Shown: positions 1-9,887 of the stretch, piece by piece
Numbering within the stretch: the first letter of the stretch is position 1
Layout: each line of letters begins with the position of its first letter
From: a virus
Reading direction: 5' to 3' (one strand)
Length of the DNA stretch: 48,871 nucleotides
IMG/VR virus record: IMGVR_UViG_3300042462_000377
Coordinates: 1-48,871 of that record
Program-made: the position numbers and the translations under genes
Notes under the pieces: generated by a model
The model's database searches: none
What the model was told of the DNA's origin: nothing
What the model saw: only the letters and a program-made list of their open reading frames with translations

Positions 1-127
1 CGGCAACGGGAATTTGCGCGAGGCGGCGCTGGCGCTGGATTGAGTCAGGAATTGCAACAACAGGCCCGTAACGTCCGTGGCGCTTGGGACTTGGCGACTG
101 CTGGCGGCAGAGAGAATCTGCAACTGA
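1..127. repeat. Terminal direct repeat marking a closed circle
   Basis: These 127 bases are identical to 48745-48871. The tape measure reading frame passes through the join without interruption. 127 is a common largest k-mer in assemblers, so this is best read as an assembly overlap of a circular or circularly permuted genome rather than a biological terminal repeat. The unique genome length is 48,744 bp. Confidence 0.95.
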
Positions 128-3100
128 TGCAGCGAATCGCCACCGAAATGGCGGGGCTATTGCGCCAGCAAAACGAGCTAAACCGTGGCCGCGCTGGGCG
201 ATCTATTGCATTTGAAGCCGGAAGACGCGGGCAGGAAAGAATCACCGATCTCTCCCGAATGCAAGGGGCAGATCCCGACAGGATTAGGGGACTGCGTTCT
301 CAGGCGACAAACGTAATTTACACCGGAAATACTATTGGCGATATTGCGGGCTCGCGTGAAGCAGCGCGGCGCATGAATGTGTCGATTGGCAGATATACGC
401 GAGAACTGAACGCGGCGGCGGCGGAGTTAGGGCAGCGGCAACGCGCCAGTGGTCGCAACGTAAACGTAAACAGCAGTTGGCAGGTAGCGCTGCAAGATAT
501 GCAGAATGCGCAAGCAGAAATAAATCGCGCATCAAGGAAACGCTTTAACGACAAGCTAAGGCAGGAAGAGGCGCGGCAGGCAAGTCTGGGAATCGGTGTC
601 CCTGCTCTGCAACGCATTGGCGGGCCGATTCGGCGTGTTAGCGCAATCCCGATGGGCGGCGGGATTGATTCTGGAATCATGCCCAGAGCGCTTCCAAGCA
701 AGGAAATGCTTAGGGATCGCGTTGCAGGTTCCCAGCAAAGACAACCAAGCAGGCTCGACGAATTGCAGGCTGCACAGCAGAAACAGCTAGCGGAAGAAGC
801 TAAGCGGGCGGCTGGTTCACTGGGGCGCTTTGGCGCAGCGGTGGAGCGCGAAGAGAAGCGGCAGCGGAGCCTTGGGATCGGTGTTCCTAGTCGCGCAAGC
901 GGCTCGACCCAAAGAGGCGGCGCAATCCCGATGGGCGGCCAAGGCGGTCGGCCAGGCATGTTCAATCAATACGCTTTCCCTGCCGGCCCTGGCAACCCGG
1001 TTGGCATCGGACAGTTCAGGGCAGAGCAGAAACGCCAGCAGGGTCAAAAGGGCTTCTTCCAGGGCGATGCACGCAGCGCAATCGGTGATGCGCTGATTGG
1101 TGGCGCCTTCCCAGCGCTGTTTGGCCAAGGCTTTGGGGCGTCGGCAGGCGGCGCCCTAGGCGGGGGCCTAGGCGGCGCCCTGGGTGGCTCGTTTGGCTTC
1201 GGTCTGAGCCTTGTCGGCACAGCGGCAGGCCAGGCCATTGATACAACCGCAAAAAATCTTACCGATTTCGCCAGCGCACTTAAAACTCCAGGTGACACGA
1301 TGGAAGCGCTTGCTAAAAGCGGCTTCCATGTTAGCAATAGTCTGAAGTTTCAAGTTCAGCAACTCGAATCAGTTGGGCGTGCTTATGACGCGCAGACGCT
1401 GGTACTTCAGGAGGTCGAAAAGCGTCTTGGCCCTGGATCGGTGCGCCAGCTTAACGCACTTGAGTCAGAGCAGCGGCGATTGCAGGAGCAATGGTCTTCG
1501 ATTGCCGGCACACTGCAATCTGAGTTACTTCCCGCGCTAGTTGGCTTCACTGGCGTAATGGCTGACACCATTAACGTAGCGCGTGGCATTAACACCCTGC
1601 CAGGCGCCAAACAGATTGGATCTGCTCTTAGGGGCCAGGGGATTGGCGGCGCCATATTAACGGCGGCCAACCCACTTGGCGGCGCTACTGCTTTGTTCGA
1701 CAAGCTGCAGCGGCGCGGCAAAGCGGTTGCGGCGGGAGCGGCGGGAAACAGGCAGGCTGCAAAACCTCAGGACGAATTTGCTGCCGGAACAGCGCAGATC
1801 CAGGAGTCGCGCAAGATTGCAGATCAAATACAGTCGGCCTATCGCGAAGCGTTCGGCCTGCAACGGCAAGCGTATGACTTGCAACGCGATGGCGCGAAAC
1901 TAAACAAAGACATTGCTGATTACAGTTACAAAAAAGAACGTGAGATATTTGACTTGCGCCAGCAAGCGGCAGAGAAGCAGATTGAGAATAATCGCGCCAG
2001 AGCGCAAAACCGCATCGAAAGTGGCGATTTAAATGCTCGCCAAACATTTGCGGCGGCTGTTGGCTTTGAACAGCAGCTGCTAACAAATGTGCGCGAAGTA
2101 GTGCGCTCCAGAAAGGAAGGCGAAGCTGATATTGAACAGTCAAGAAACAGGCTTGAGCTTGCGATGGCGAAGCTCAATCGTGATGTTGAGGATTACAAGC
2201 GCACAAATGCACGCGAAATAGAAGACATTGAGCAACGTAAGCTCTCCTATGTGCGCTCAGTAGAAGATTACAAGATGAAGGTTGCGGATCATGTTCGTGA
2301 TCGCGCAAGGGAAGCCGCTGACTTAATGCGCCAGGCAATGACGCTGCCTGACATGGGCACTGCTGCTGCGCCTGGCGCTCCACGGGCAATTACTGGCGCG
2401 ATGGCGCCTTCGAGCGGGACGGTCGCACTTACCGGCGCTACTGGCGTCGGCACAGGGCCACACCTTGACGTGAGGTGGGCAGATGGCAGGCCGATAACCT
2501 CCGCCGACGCAGATCGCTTTATTCGTGTTGCCGGCAAAGTCCCTTCATCGTTTGGCGTTACCAGCGGCTACGGTCCCCGACGCGCTCCAACTGCTGGCGC
2601 TTCCAGCTTCCATAGGGGCGTCGATTTTGGCACGCCTACCGGTACGCCTGTTTCCTTGGTGGGTGGAGCGCGACTTGTCGGGTCAATGACAGAAGCGCAA
2701 AGCGGCGGCGGCGGAATAGTTGGGATCATTGACACCCCGATGGGCCAGATGAAGTTATTGCACCTTGAGAAAGTGCTAAAAGGTAACATCCAAGGCCAGA
2801 CTGCAACACAGATCAGCAACATCCCCGGTCCCAAGTTTAGTCCAGTCCCCATTGGCCCTACCCCTTCTATCGCGCCGGTCAATGCCGCCAACTTAGCGGC
2901 AAACTTACAACTCAAAGGCGGCACCAGGGAAGCGCAACAAATCCTAGAAGAGCAAAATAAGCTCAAACAAAAGGGTATCGAACTTGGCCAGATTGAGCAA
3001 ATACTACAAGCCAGCCAGCTACCGCAACTCAGGCAACAAAGCGACACGCTTAAACAGCAGATTGAAGCAAGGCAAAAGATTCTTGACCTTAGCGATAACG

Positions 3101-4371
3101 CTGCTTCAGTTGCTGATATTGAAGCGGAGAGCAGGGCGCGAATCACGCAGCTTGAGCTAGACCGCAGCAATGCACTGGCAAAAATTAAGAAACAGTATGG
3201 CGATGATCCCGCGCTTACGGGAATGGTCAACAAGCGGGCTGACCTTGCTGTTGGCGTTGCCAAGAATGAAGAAAAGCAGCGCCGCATAAATCTCGACCTT
3301 AACAATAAGCTGCAAAATCAAGAGCGGGCTCGCTCTGCCATCCTGCAGTTACAGGAAACACTAGCAACCGGTAAAGCGGAAGCTGCTGCACTGGAACGCG
3401 GCAAGCTACAGGCGAGCAATGTCGAATTGCTTAAGGCTTCTGAGCTTTATCAGCTTGCAAGTGAAGCTGAAAAGGCTAAGCTAGCCTTGCTTACAGCGCA
3501 AACCGAAGAGCTTGGCAAGCAAAATGAGTTCCGCAAGCGTATTAACGAAATCAGAAACGAAGCCCGGTTCACTGGCGCCGGCCTGCGTGCAGGGATGATC
3601 GGAGCGCCAGCACGGGCTTTCGAGGAAGAGATGAAGCGCTCTGGCAATATCGACCGGGCCACTGGCCTGGCCAACGAAACCAAGCTGCTTGAAAATCAGC
3701 AACTTGTTTGGGGCAACCTTGAGAAGAATATCGTTGCTACGTCTGACGCTATTTCCGGCGCATTAACAAATGGCTTGGTAAGCATTGCCGATGGCTCTAG
3801 GGAAATTGGAGACGTGGGGCGCGACATGCTAAGGGCTATCTCTGGCAGCTTTGCTGACACTGCGCAACAGCAGCTAACCGCGCTGCTACAGCGTCAAATG
3901 GGCGGACTATTCCAGGCCATAGCGTCTCAGGGGCTACTCTCCGGCCTTGGCGGCGCTGGAGCTGGGGGGCTGGGCGGCGGCCTTGGCGCGGCGCTTTCCG
4001 GTTCCCTCGGCAACATCGGCGCGAGCTTTGCGTCTGGCCCTACCTTCGGGGGCTTCATGGCCAAGGGCGGGATTACCAGGCCTGGCGAGGTTTATGTTAC
4101 GGGCGAGAAAGAGCCAGAGTTCTTCTTTCCTGGCGTCACTGGCCGAGTGGTTCCGCGCTCTGACATGCAAAAAGCAGAAGCATTGCGTAATAGCGGAAAC
4201 GAATCAAACTCTCTTGACATTAGCTATACTGTCAGGGAAGAAAGGGGAGAGCGTTACGTTACAGAAGATCAGCTACGCAAGAGTAATGCTATGGTTGAAA
4301 GGCGAGCGTTTGCCAAGACCATTAACGGCATGAAGAACAATGGCGCTCTCCGTGATTCAATCAACATCTGA
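1..4371 (+). CDS. Tape measure protein, C-terminal 1456 residues (gene crosses the circular join)
   Basis: The frame is open from the first base and is the continuation of 48154-48871; the joined protein is about 1653 aa. Tape measure proteins fill the tail tube, set its length and help DNA enter the cell. It shows long charged coiled-coil stretches (nt about 1790-2310 and 2930-3550), a Gly/Ala-rich hydrophobic segment (nt about 1095-1245) and a Gly-rich C-terminal part (nt about 3937-4005). An M23/LytM-like peptidase region lies at joined residues about 1010-1145: GTGPHLDVRW (H1018, D1020), FHRGVDF (H1068, D1072) and LLHLEK (H1118). The HxH-like motif comes before the HxxxD motif, the reverse of the usual M23 order. 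The stop overlaps the next start as TGATG. Role confidence rests on length, composition and position between chaperones and tail-tip genes. Confidence 0.93.
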   Translation, partial: RQREFARGGAGAGLSQELQQQARNVRGAWDLATAGGRENLQLMQRIATEMAGLLRQQNELNRGRAGRSIAFEAGRRGQERITDLSRMQGADPDRIRGLRSQATNVIYTGNTIGDIAGSREAARRMNVSIGRYTRELNAAAAELGQRQRASGRNVNVNSSWQVALQDMQNAQAEINRASRKRFNDKLRQEEARQASLGIGVPALQRIGGPIRRVSAIPMGGGIDSGIMPRALPSKEMLRDRVAGSQQRQPSRLDELQAAQQKQLAEEAKRAAGSLGRFGAAVEREEKRQRSLGIGVPSRASGSTQRGGAIPMGGQGGRPGMFNQYAFPAGPGNPVGIGQFRAEQKRQQGQKGFFQGDARSAIGDALIGGAFPALFGQGFGASAGGALGGGLGGALGGSFGFGLSLVGTAAGQAIDTTAKNLTDFASALKTPGDTMEALAKSGFHVSNSLKFQVQQLESVGRAYDAQTLVLQEVEKRLGPGSVRQLNALESEQRRLQEQWSSIAGTLQSELLPALVGFTGVMADTINVARGINTLPGAKQIGSALRGQGIGGAILTAANPLGGATALFDKLQRRGKAVAAGAAGNRQAAKPQDEFAAGTAQIQESRKIADQIQSAYREAFGLQRQAYDLQRDGAKLNKDIADYSYKKEREIFDLRQQAAEKQIENNRARAQNRIESGDLNARQTFAAAVGFEQQLLTNVREVVRSRKEGEADIEQSRNRLELAMAKLNRDVEDYKRTNAREIEDIEQRKLSYVRSVEDYKMKVADHVRDRAREAADLMRQAMTLPDMGTAAAPGAPRAITGAMAPSSGTVALTGATGVGTGPHLDVRWADGRPITSADADRFIRVAGKVPSSFGVTSGYGPRRAPTAGASSFHRGVDFGTPTGTPVSLVGGARLVGSMTEAQSGGGGIVGIIDTPMGQMKLLHLEKVLKGNIQGQTATQISNIPGPKFSPVPIGPTPSIAPVNAANLAANLQLKGGTREAQQILEEQNKLKQKGIELGQIEQILQASQLPQLRQQSDTLKQQIEARQKILDLSDNAASVADIEAESRARITQLELDRSNALAKIKKQYGDDPALTGMVNKRADLAVGVAKNEEKQRRINLDLNNKLQNQERARSAILQLQETLATGKAEAAALERGKLQASNVELLKASELYQLASEAEKAKLALLTAQTEELGKQNEFRKRINEIRNEARFTGAGLRAGMIGAPARAFEEEMKRSGNIDRATGLANETKLLENQQLVWGNLEKNIVATSDAISGALTNGLVSIADGSREIGDVGRDMLRAISGSFADTAQQQLTALLQRQMGGLFQAIASQGLLSGLGGAGAGGLGGGLGAALSGSLGNIGASFASGPTFGGFMAKGGITRPGEVYVTGEKEPEFFFPGVTGRVVPRSDMQKAEALRNSGNESNSLDISYTVREERGERYVTEDQLRKSNAMVERRAFAKTINGMKNNGALRDSINI

Positions 4372-4895
4372 TGATCGACGTAACTCATTACATCGAGTTT
4401 CTTGACGCTACTGGCGCTCCGTTGCCGCTGCCGTTACGCTATCAACCTTTCTTTATTGGAGAGAATAGAACGTTTAACGGACTAACTTACAATTTTAGTC
4501 CTTACAGTATTGCCGGCGACCTGTCAACTGATGGCAACGAAAGCGGAGACTATGAGTTAATTGCGCCAGCAAACATTATCTCAACCGCAAAACTATGGCA
4601 AGCGTCTGAGGATTTATTGCTTGCCAAGGTTTCGACCGTGCTACTTGTTGGCACGCCACCATCTAGCGTAAACGGATACCCGACATGGAACGAGTTGAAC
4701 TTTCTAAGCTCAACCATTTGCGCTTGCGATACCTTTAGCTATGTCGATGCCGTGCCAGGAGAAGAAGAAGCATTTTCTGTTGTTACCTTAAAACTTGGCA
4801 ATCCGCTTAATTTTGTCACAGGGACCGCGCCAACCCGTAGACTCACGGCGGCCCAAGTCGGGCCACTGCCATCTAGCGGAGGGATTTTGTTTTGA
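4371..4895 (+). CDS. Minor tail protein, tail-tip assembly (lambda L-like position)
   Basis: 174 aa, starting on the A of the tape measure stop (TGATG), so translation is probably coupled. Siphoviruses place the tail-tip proteins M/L, K and J directly after the tape measure, and this is the first gene of that set. The sequence is beta-rich with the N-terminal pattern HYIEFLDATGAPLPLPLRY, which resembles DUF1833-type minor tail proteins. There is no cysteine-rich iron-sulphur motif like that of lambda gpL. Function is inferred from order and a weak family resemblance. Confidence 0.6.
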   Translation: MIDVTHYIEFLDATGAPLPLPLRYQPFFIGENRTFNGLTYNFSPYSIAGDLSTDGNESGDYELIAPANIISTAKLWQASEDLLLAKVSTVLLVGTPPSSVNGYPTWNELNFLSSTICACDTFSYVDAVPGEEEAFSVVTLKLGNPLNFVTGTAPTRRLTAAQVGPLPSSGGILF

Positions 4896-5275
4896 CATTT
4901 TGGCGCAAATGGTCTGGCTTGCCCTGGCAACTCGGCGCAGACCCACGGGACGGTCGGGGGGCCTGCTGCTTCAGGACCGCCCAGGCGGTACGTCAGGAGC
5001 TGGGAATGTCCTGGCCGGCAGATCGTATGGGGAGCTGGTACAGGGCGGCTGAGCGGGGGCGCTGGAGGGAGCTGGACGAGGACTGGGGCGAGCTGACCGA
5101 ACCCATTAAGAAGCCTGAGGCCGGCGCCTTGATCCGCTTCGACCGGGGAGACGGCTCTTTCGGCGTCGGCGTGCTGCCCGATGCCAACACATTTATCACC
5201 GTCAGGCATTATGGCCGCTTAGTTGCCGGTCCCGTCAGTGCTTGCGGTTCACTTAAACTCTATCGCTTGCTGTGA
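4892..5275 (+). CDS. NlpC/P60-like tail assembly protein (lambda K-like)
   Basis: 127 aa with a TTG start inside the previous stop (TTGA overlap). NlpC/P60 proteins are cysteine peptidases that cut peptidoglycan cross-links; lambda gpK carries such a domain and acts in tail-tip assembly. Here the nucleophile region would be RGACCFRTAQ (residues about 21-30) and the histidine TVRHYGRLV (about residue 108). The first motif reads GACC instead of the usual DCxG/DCWG form, so activity is uncertain. It lies between an L-like and a J-like gene, exactly where gpK is expected. Its GC content is clearly higher than that of its neighbours. Confidence 0.65.
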   Translation: MTFWRKWSGLPWQLGADPRDGRGACCFRTAQAVRQELGMSWPADRMGSWYRAAERGRWRELDEDWGELTEPIKKPEAGALIRFDRGDGSFGVGVLPDANTFITVRHYGRLVAGPVSACGSLKLYRLL

Positions 5276-8200
5276 TTAAGCTACTTCCTTACGAAAAACG
5301 TCTTGCTCAAATTCTGGGCGTATCTGAAGATGCGTACCGGGAATGGAAGGCGATTACGTTAAGGGAGTCAGTAGAACGGCCTGCTGCCGCTGAAGGGCCA
5401 GTATGCGGGCCATTGGTTCCTGTACTTGTTAATTTAGCGATTTCAGTTGGCGTATCGCTACTGTCTTCGCTGCTGTTTCCAGCACGGCAACAGTCGAGAA
5501 TCACTACCACCAGAAAAAGCGGTACTCCAACAACTAACAACCAGCGATCTTCGCCGCGCTTCGGGTTCGACTCGATGCAGGAACCCGCCAGGATCGGGCA
5601 GTTCGTTCCTGTAGTAATCGCCAAGCGCGAGAACAACCTTGGCGGCGTTCGTGTCGCAATGCCGTTGCTTTGGTCGCAGATGCTGGCCAACAACGGATCA
5701 GTAATGTTTCGTGGCGTTTTTCTTGGCGGTACTGCCGGAATGCCGGCAGATGCTTGGGACCAAAGGGGCTGGGCGTTTGGGAATAACACGCTTGGCGCTT
5801 ACGCTTACACCGGCACAGCGTTAAGTCAGGGAGCGCGATACTCCATATACTTTGCGCCTAATGGTGGGCGGATCAACTCAGCTCAACTCATTGCCGGCAG
5901 GAGCGCAAACAGAGATCCTGGCAACTCGCAAAATAGTGGCGGCCAAGATGTATTTGCGCTTGAAACCACAAGCGGTCAATACAAGACAGCATTTTGCATG
6001 AGCGAAACGCCATCAACCAGTACATCGTTTGGCCTGTACGGTTGGTGCCCTAACGCAATGATGCACAGGCAACCAGTAACAATACAGCCAACCATCGTAG
6101 CAAGGATTGACGATGACGACAAGGTACGCACTGATGACGATGCAGCGGCCTTGGTAGAGATATGGAAAGGTAAATTCTATTGGTCAATGCGAAGCGGGTT
6201 GCGCAAGCGCAAGGCCAGTGGTTCTTCGACGTGGACAACTCCTGCTACCGGCGACTACCAAATCGTTACGCAAAGCGTTGCTGTTGGCGATTCGCTGCTC
6301 TACGCGATCAACGGCACTACTGATGCTAAGACAAAGATCCGATTTAATACTACCAATTCACGGGTCATAGATAATGATGCAGAATCCGAAGCGGAAATGG
6401 GCGGCGTTGCGGCTGCTGTTGCCGGCGTGCAAAACTCGGCAGATTCTGCCTTGATCCCCAATGAACTTTACAGGATAGGCAGTTGCTGGGCAATATTCGA
6501 AGAAAGAATATCGGAAAGCCCTAGCGAGTCGATCTTTATTAGCGACTCAGAGCAAGAGCCTGTTGGTGATGGCAACAGCATGGAATATGTCTTTACGGTA
6601 GTACAGGCCGGAAGTGTGCAATTCATTGGTCCCAAGTTTCTGTTTCCAGATGAATCCGGCACTACGATTCTGCCACCAGAGTACAACCCAAGCAGCGACC
6701 TTGCCAACCTGCAAAGCGGTACTCAAGGCCGCTACAAGTTATGCTCTCAAGCTGCGCAAGTCTTTCGCATGGCAATAGCATCATTTAGCGCAGTGAGAGA
6801 GTTTCGGGTTTGCGAAATTATCATTAAGTCAAGAGTTGGTATAACCGTAAATAGTATAACAGGTTTCAGGTCATGCCCAAAAGTGCAAACCATCAACAGT
6901 CGCGCAGGCCAAAACCAAGTCGGCAAAACGGCGAATGGCGTTATATCGGTTTCTCGCTACGATAGCGGCGGAGATTCTATCACTACAAAGACACGTCGCT
7001 ATAGCTGCTTCAACTTGCAATACAGCCTGGACCGTGGCGCAACATGGACGCAGTTTCCTGACGTTTTTGCAGTCGCCGGCATCAGCGGTGAAGAGATCCA
7101 CAACTACTTAAGGATCGTTCTTCCATCTAACAGGCGATGGACGATTAGAGCTGTGCCGGTTTCTAGTTGGGAAGTGCGCCAAAGCGCTATTACCCAAATC
7201 CTGGTGCTCGATACCAACAGCGGCGAAGAGGTGGAATCCACTGCTGCCGGCGTCACCGTAATATCAACTGGCTACATCATAAACCCAACAAGTAGCAAGA
7301 ACCGCAAAATCTCACAGCTTGAGCCTAAGTTTGACATTGGCCTTGGCTGGGCCGACCCTGAGTACGAATCCATGATTGGCGGTTACGCTAGGTTCGATGA
7401 AGCATTCCCGTACGAAAATATCCAATCAAGCGTAAGCAATAGTCCAGAGCATCAGATCACGCAGATCAACTATTATGGCGATCTTGACATGACGCCATCT
7501 TACGAGTCTTTGGCGCCTGTAGGCGTGAACATCTCAGCATCGCTTGAGTTTAATAGTCTTTCAGGTTTTAGCGGCTTTTGCAATAACGGCCATCAAATGC
7601 CTAGGCTATTAAATAACGACACAGAAGGATCAAGCCATTTATGGCCAGACTGGTTGCGCGAAGTAATGACGAACCCCGAACTGGGCGCCTTCCCTCGCAC
7701 GCAACTGGCGCAAATTGACAGGCCAAGTTTTCAGGAGGCAGCGCAATGGTGCCAAGACCGGGGATATTTTTACGATAAGGTCGAAGATGAACCGCTAAAC
7801 ATTCTGAGCTGGGCTTCAGAGATTGCATTAGCGCATCTGCTCAAGCTGGTTCGACTTGGCGGCGTTTACTATCTTAAAAAAGCGATTGAGTTTGATGCGC
7901 CACTCAAGGTTGAAGCGCAGTTTAATAACGGCAACATCGAAGAGGGATCTTTTAGGCTAAACACTATTGACTATGCAACAAGGCAGCCTTTTATAGTACA
8001 AGTCAAATGGAGAGAAGAATCAACAGGAGCAGAGTCGCCGCTGTTTGCCCGTGAGCGCGTGGCGATGGTAAGGGAAGCAAGTACCAGCGTAAACGCTCCA
8101 GTCAAAGAGCTTGACTTATCGGAGTGGTGTACTAACTACAGGCAAGCTATTGATGCTGCCTGCTACTACATTCGATTCGTAACAATACACGATCATCAAA

Positions 8201-8643
8201 TTAGCTTCACAACGTCCCCAGACGTACTGGCGGCGCAACTGCGCTCTAGCGGTTTTTTCATAATGGACTTTGACGCTGTTAGCTATAGCACTTCCTTTCA
8301 AGGCTTTATACAGAGAGACGGAACCATCGTCACCATTCGCCCATGGCTTTTGCCGGCAGGGGATGGCTACTATGATGCGATTACTTGGGACATGAGCAAC
8401 GACCCGCAGGAAGAGCAGATCGTTGTGCTCGACGGCCTTGCTTCACCAACAGAGCGCTTCTTTGCGATAAGAAACGCCACCACAAAACCCCGCGTCTACG
8501 AAATAAAGAAAGTCAACATCGACGGTGAAGGGGTTATTACTATTGAAGCGTTTCACCATCCCACCGATGCAAACGGCTACAGTCTGCTTGGGGCAAACTG
8601 GACTACATACGAGACTGACGCAAACTGGGTGATTGAGCTATGA
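5272..8643 (+). CDS. Central tail fibre / host-specificity protein (gpJ-like)
   Basis: 1123 aa, GTG start overlapping the previous stop (GTGA). It is the largest gene after the tape measure and directly follows the NlpC-like gene, as gpJ-type tail-tip proteins do. An N-terminal hydrophobic stretch (VPVLVNLAISVGVSLLSSLL, residues about 44-63) precedes a hub-like region with RIGQFVPVVI and MPLLWSQ, typical of gpJ N-termini. The rest is long and beta-rich. gpJ-like trimers close the tail tip and contact the receptor. No glycosidase motif was seen. It is followed by an ATGA overlap with the next gene, so this is one translationally coupled tail operon. Confidence 0.75.
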   Translation: MIKLLPYEKRLAQILGVSEDAYREWKAITLRESVERPAAAEGPVCGPLVPVLVNLAISVGVSLLSSLLFPARQQSRITTTRKSGTPTTNNQRSSPRFGFDSMQEPARIGQFVPVVIAKRENNLGGVRVAMPLLWSQMLANNGSVMFRGVFLGGTAGMPADAWDQRGWAFGNNTLGAYAYTGTALSQGARYSIYFAPNGGRINSAQLIAGRSANRDPGNSQNSGGQDVFALETTSGQYKTAFCMSETPSTSTSFGLYGWCPNAMMHRQPVTIQPTIVARIDDDDKVRTDDDAAALVEIWKGKFYWSMRSGLRKRKASGSSTWTTPATGDYQIVTQSVAVGDSLLYAINGTTDAKTKIRFNTTNSRVIDNDAESEAEMGGVAAAVAGVQNSADSALIPNELYRIGSCWAIFEERISESPSESIFISDSEQEPVGDGNSMEYVFTVVQAGSVQFIGPKFLFPDESGTTILPPEYNPSSDLANLQSGTQGRYKLCSQAAQVFRMAIASFSAVREFRVCEIIIKSRVGITVNSITGFRSCPKVQTINSRAGQNQVGKTANGVISVSRYDSGGDSITTKTRRYSCFNLQYSLDRGATWTQFPDVFAVAGISGEEIHNYLRIVLPSNRRWTIRAVPVSSWEVRQSAITQILVLDTNSGEEVESTAAGVTVISTGYIINPTSSKNRKISQLEPKFDIGLGWADPEYESMIGGYARFDEAFPYENIQSSVSNSPEHQITQINYYGDLDMTPSYESLAPVGVNISASLEFNSLSGFSGFCNNGHQMPRLLNNDTEGSSHLWPDWLREVMTNPELGAFPRTQLAQIDRPSFQEAAQWCQDRGYFYDKVEDEPLNILSWASEIALAHLLKLVRLGGVYYLKKAIEFDAPLKVEAQFNNGNIEEGSFRLNTIDYATRQPFIVQVKWREESTGAESPLFARERVAMVREASTSVNAPVKELDLSEWCTNYRQAIDAACYYIRFVTIHDHQISFTTSPDVLAAQLRSSGFFIMDFDAVSYSTSFQGFIQRDGTIVTIRPWLLPAGDGYYDAITWDMSNDPQEEQIVVLDGLASPTERFFAIRNATTKPRVYEIKKVNIDGEGVITIEAFHHPTDANGYSLLGANWTTYETDANWVIEL

Positions 8644-9068
8644 ACATCATTAACGCATTGCCAGGCATCGTGCCTACAGCGCGTTCCTTTACAATGGGCC
8701 AATGGCCGCAAAAGCGTGCCAAGATGCGCAATGGCCGAACAGTGCGATGGGCGCTTTGCAATCAGCCGTCTGGCGATACAATGGATCTTACATGGGAAAA
8801 CATCACTTACGCGCAGGCAGAGCAAATCTGCATAGTGTGGGACAATAGCTACGGGGTCTACGGCTCTCTGTCTTTGATACCTTCAATCAATCTGACGCCA
8901 GAGATTCTGGCCGGCACAAGTGGAGGGCTAAATAGCCTTTTGACGCTACCCTTTCCTGGCGCAACGTGGCACTTTGCGGGCTCGCCGCAGGTTGTCGCCG
9001 CTAAGGCGGGACGCTGCACGGTGAAGCTGCCAATCAAAGCGCGAGTGGCAGTCACCTACTCACCATGA
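8640..9068 (+). CDS. Tail-associated protein, paralogue of the next gene
   Basis: 142 aa, coupled to the gpJ-like gene by ATGA. It shares a pattern with 9065-9850: a basic W/R region, a central block (MDLTWENITYAQAEQI here, KLTFENVNDAQALAL there), then a WD/WY..YG/G segment, TW and KAGR/KKGR. This points to a tandem duplication. The location after the tail tip suggests a minor tail or fibre-attachment component. I do not recognise a named family. Confidence 0.6.
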   Translation: MNIINALPGIVPTARSFTMGQWPQKRAKMRNGRTVRWALCNQPSGDTMDLTWENITYAQAEQICIVWDNSYGVYGSLSLIPSINLTPEILAGTSGGLNSLLTLPFPGATWHFAGSPQVVAAKAGRCTVKLPIKARVAVTYSP

Positions 9069-9850
9069 CTATACGCCTACCCTTAACACTGCCGGCAATA
9101 ACTCCAACGAATTGGGAGCTAACGCTACCTGGTTATCCGGTTATCGTCGCTAGTTTCCGGTCGGCTTCATTCCCTGAGATCCTTGGCTCGCTGCCTAGCG
9201 ACTCAAGATGGAAGCTAACATTTGAAAACGTAAATGACGCGCAAGCATTGGCACTGTTGCTGCCATGGTATGCCAGCGGTTGCGGATTGTGGTCGCTAAC
9301 ACAACTGCCCGAAGAATTGGCGGGAGGCGTTAATAACGCAGACTTTAGAAAAAGGCTTACGGGAACAACGTGGACAATTGAGAGAGAGCCAACTAAGCAG
9401 TCGGTAAAGAAAGGCAGGTTTAATGTCACCATTGACCTTATCTATGAATTAACGTTCGAGTCTGTCTATGGCCCGCGCAACTCGCCGCTAAATCTGGGCG
9501 CTAATCCGTTACTGCTGAACTTATCTAACGTAATGTCAGTCGTAGCCGTGCCGGTTACGCTCGATCCGTTCTTGCCTGTGCTGCGAAGTGCTGGCCCGGT
9601 TGTCAACCTGGACTATGCAACCATCGACGGACTAACAGCAGTCGCGTTCCCAGTGTTCCTGGATAAAACGATCCGGCGCGATGCGGCAGTGGTGTTAATG
9701 CTCGATCTGCCGACGACAGATGCTACCGCTGTTGCGCTCCCGGTCGGCCTGGTGCCGCTGCTGCCTGCTGCTCGAAACGCCGGTCCGGTGCTGGGTCTTG
9801 GCTTCGAGTCGGGCCTGACCGTGGCAGCTACGGGACTGACCCGGCCCTGA
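9065..9850 (+). CDS. Tail-associated protein with C-terminal repeats
   Basis: 261 aa, coupled by ATGA. The first 140 residues are paralogous to the preceding protein. The C-terminal 110 residues contain three diverged repeats of about 30-35 residues that begin VVAVPV, TAVAFPVFLD and TAVALPVGL; repeats 1 and 3 also share RSAGPVV / RNAGPVL. The extension may be a binding or oligomerisation module. Function is inferred from position only. Confidence 0.6.
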   Translation: MTIRLPLTLPAITPTNWELTLPGYPVIVASFRSASFPEILGSLPSDSRWKLTFENVNDAQALALLLPWYASGCGLWSLTQLPEELAGGVNNADFRKRLTGTTWTIEREPTKQSVKKGRFNVTIDLIYELTFESVYGPRNSPLNLGANPLLLNLSNVMSVVAVPVTLDPFLPVLRSAGPVVNLDYATIDGLTAVAFPVFLDKTIRRDAAVVLMLDLPTTDATAVALPVGLVPLLPAARNAGPVLGLGFESGLTVAATGLTRP

Positions 9851-9887
9851 TGCCGGCTATACTGCCAACAGACTCTTTCAGCTTGAT

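Noticed and set aside
2568-3305. A 245-codon minus-strand frame, Ser/Leu-rich, opposite the tape measure.
   Set aside because: Composition is that of an antisense shadow of coiled-coil codons; there is no promoter.
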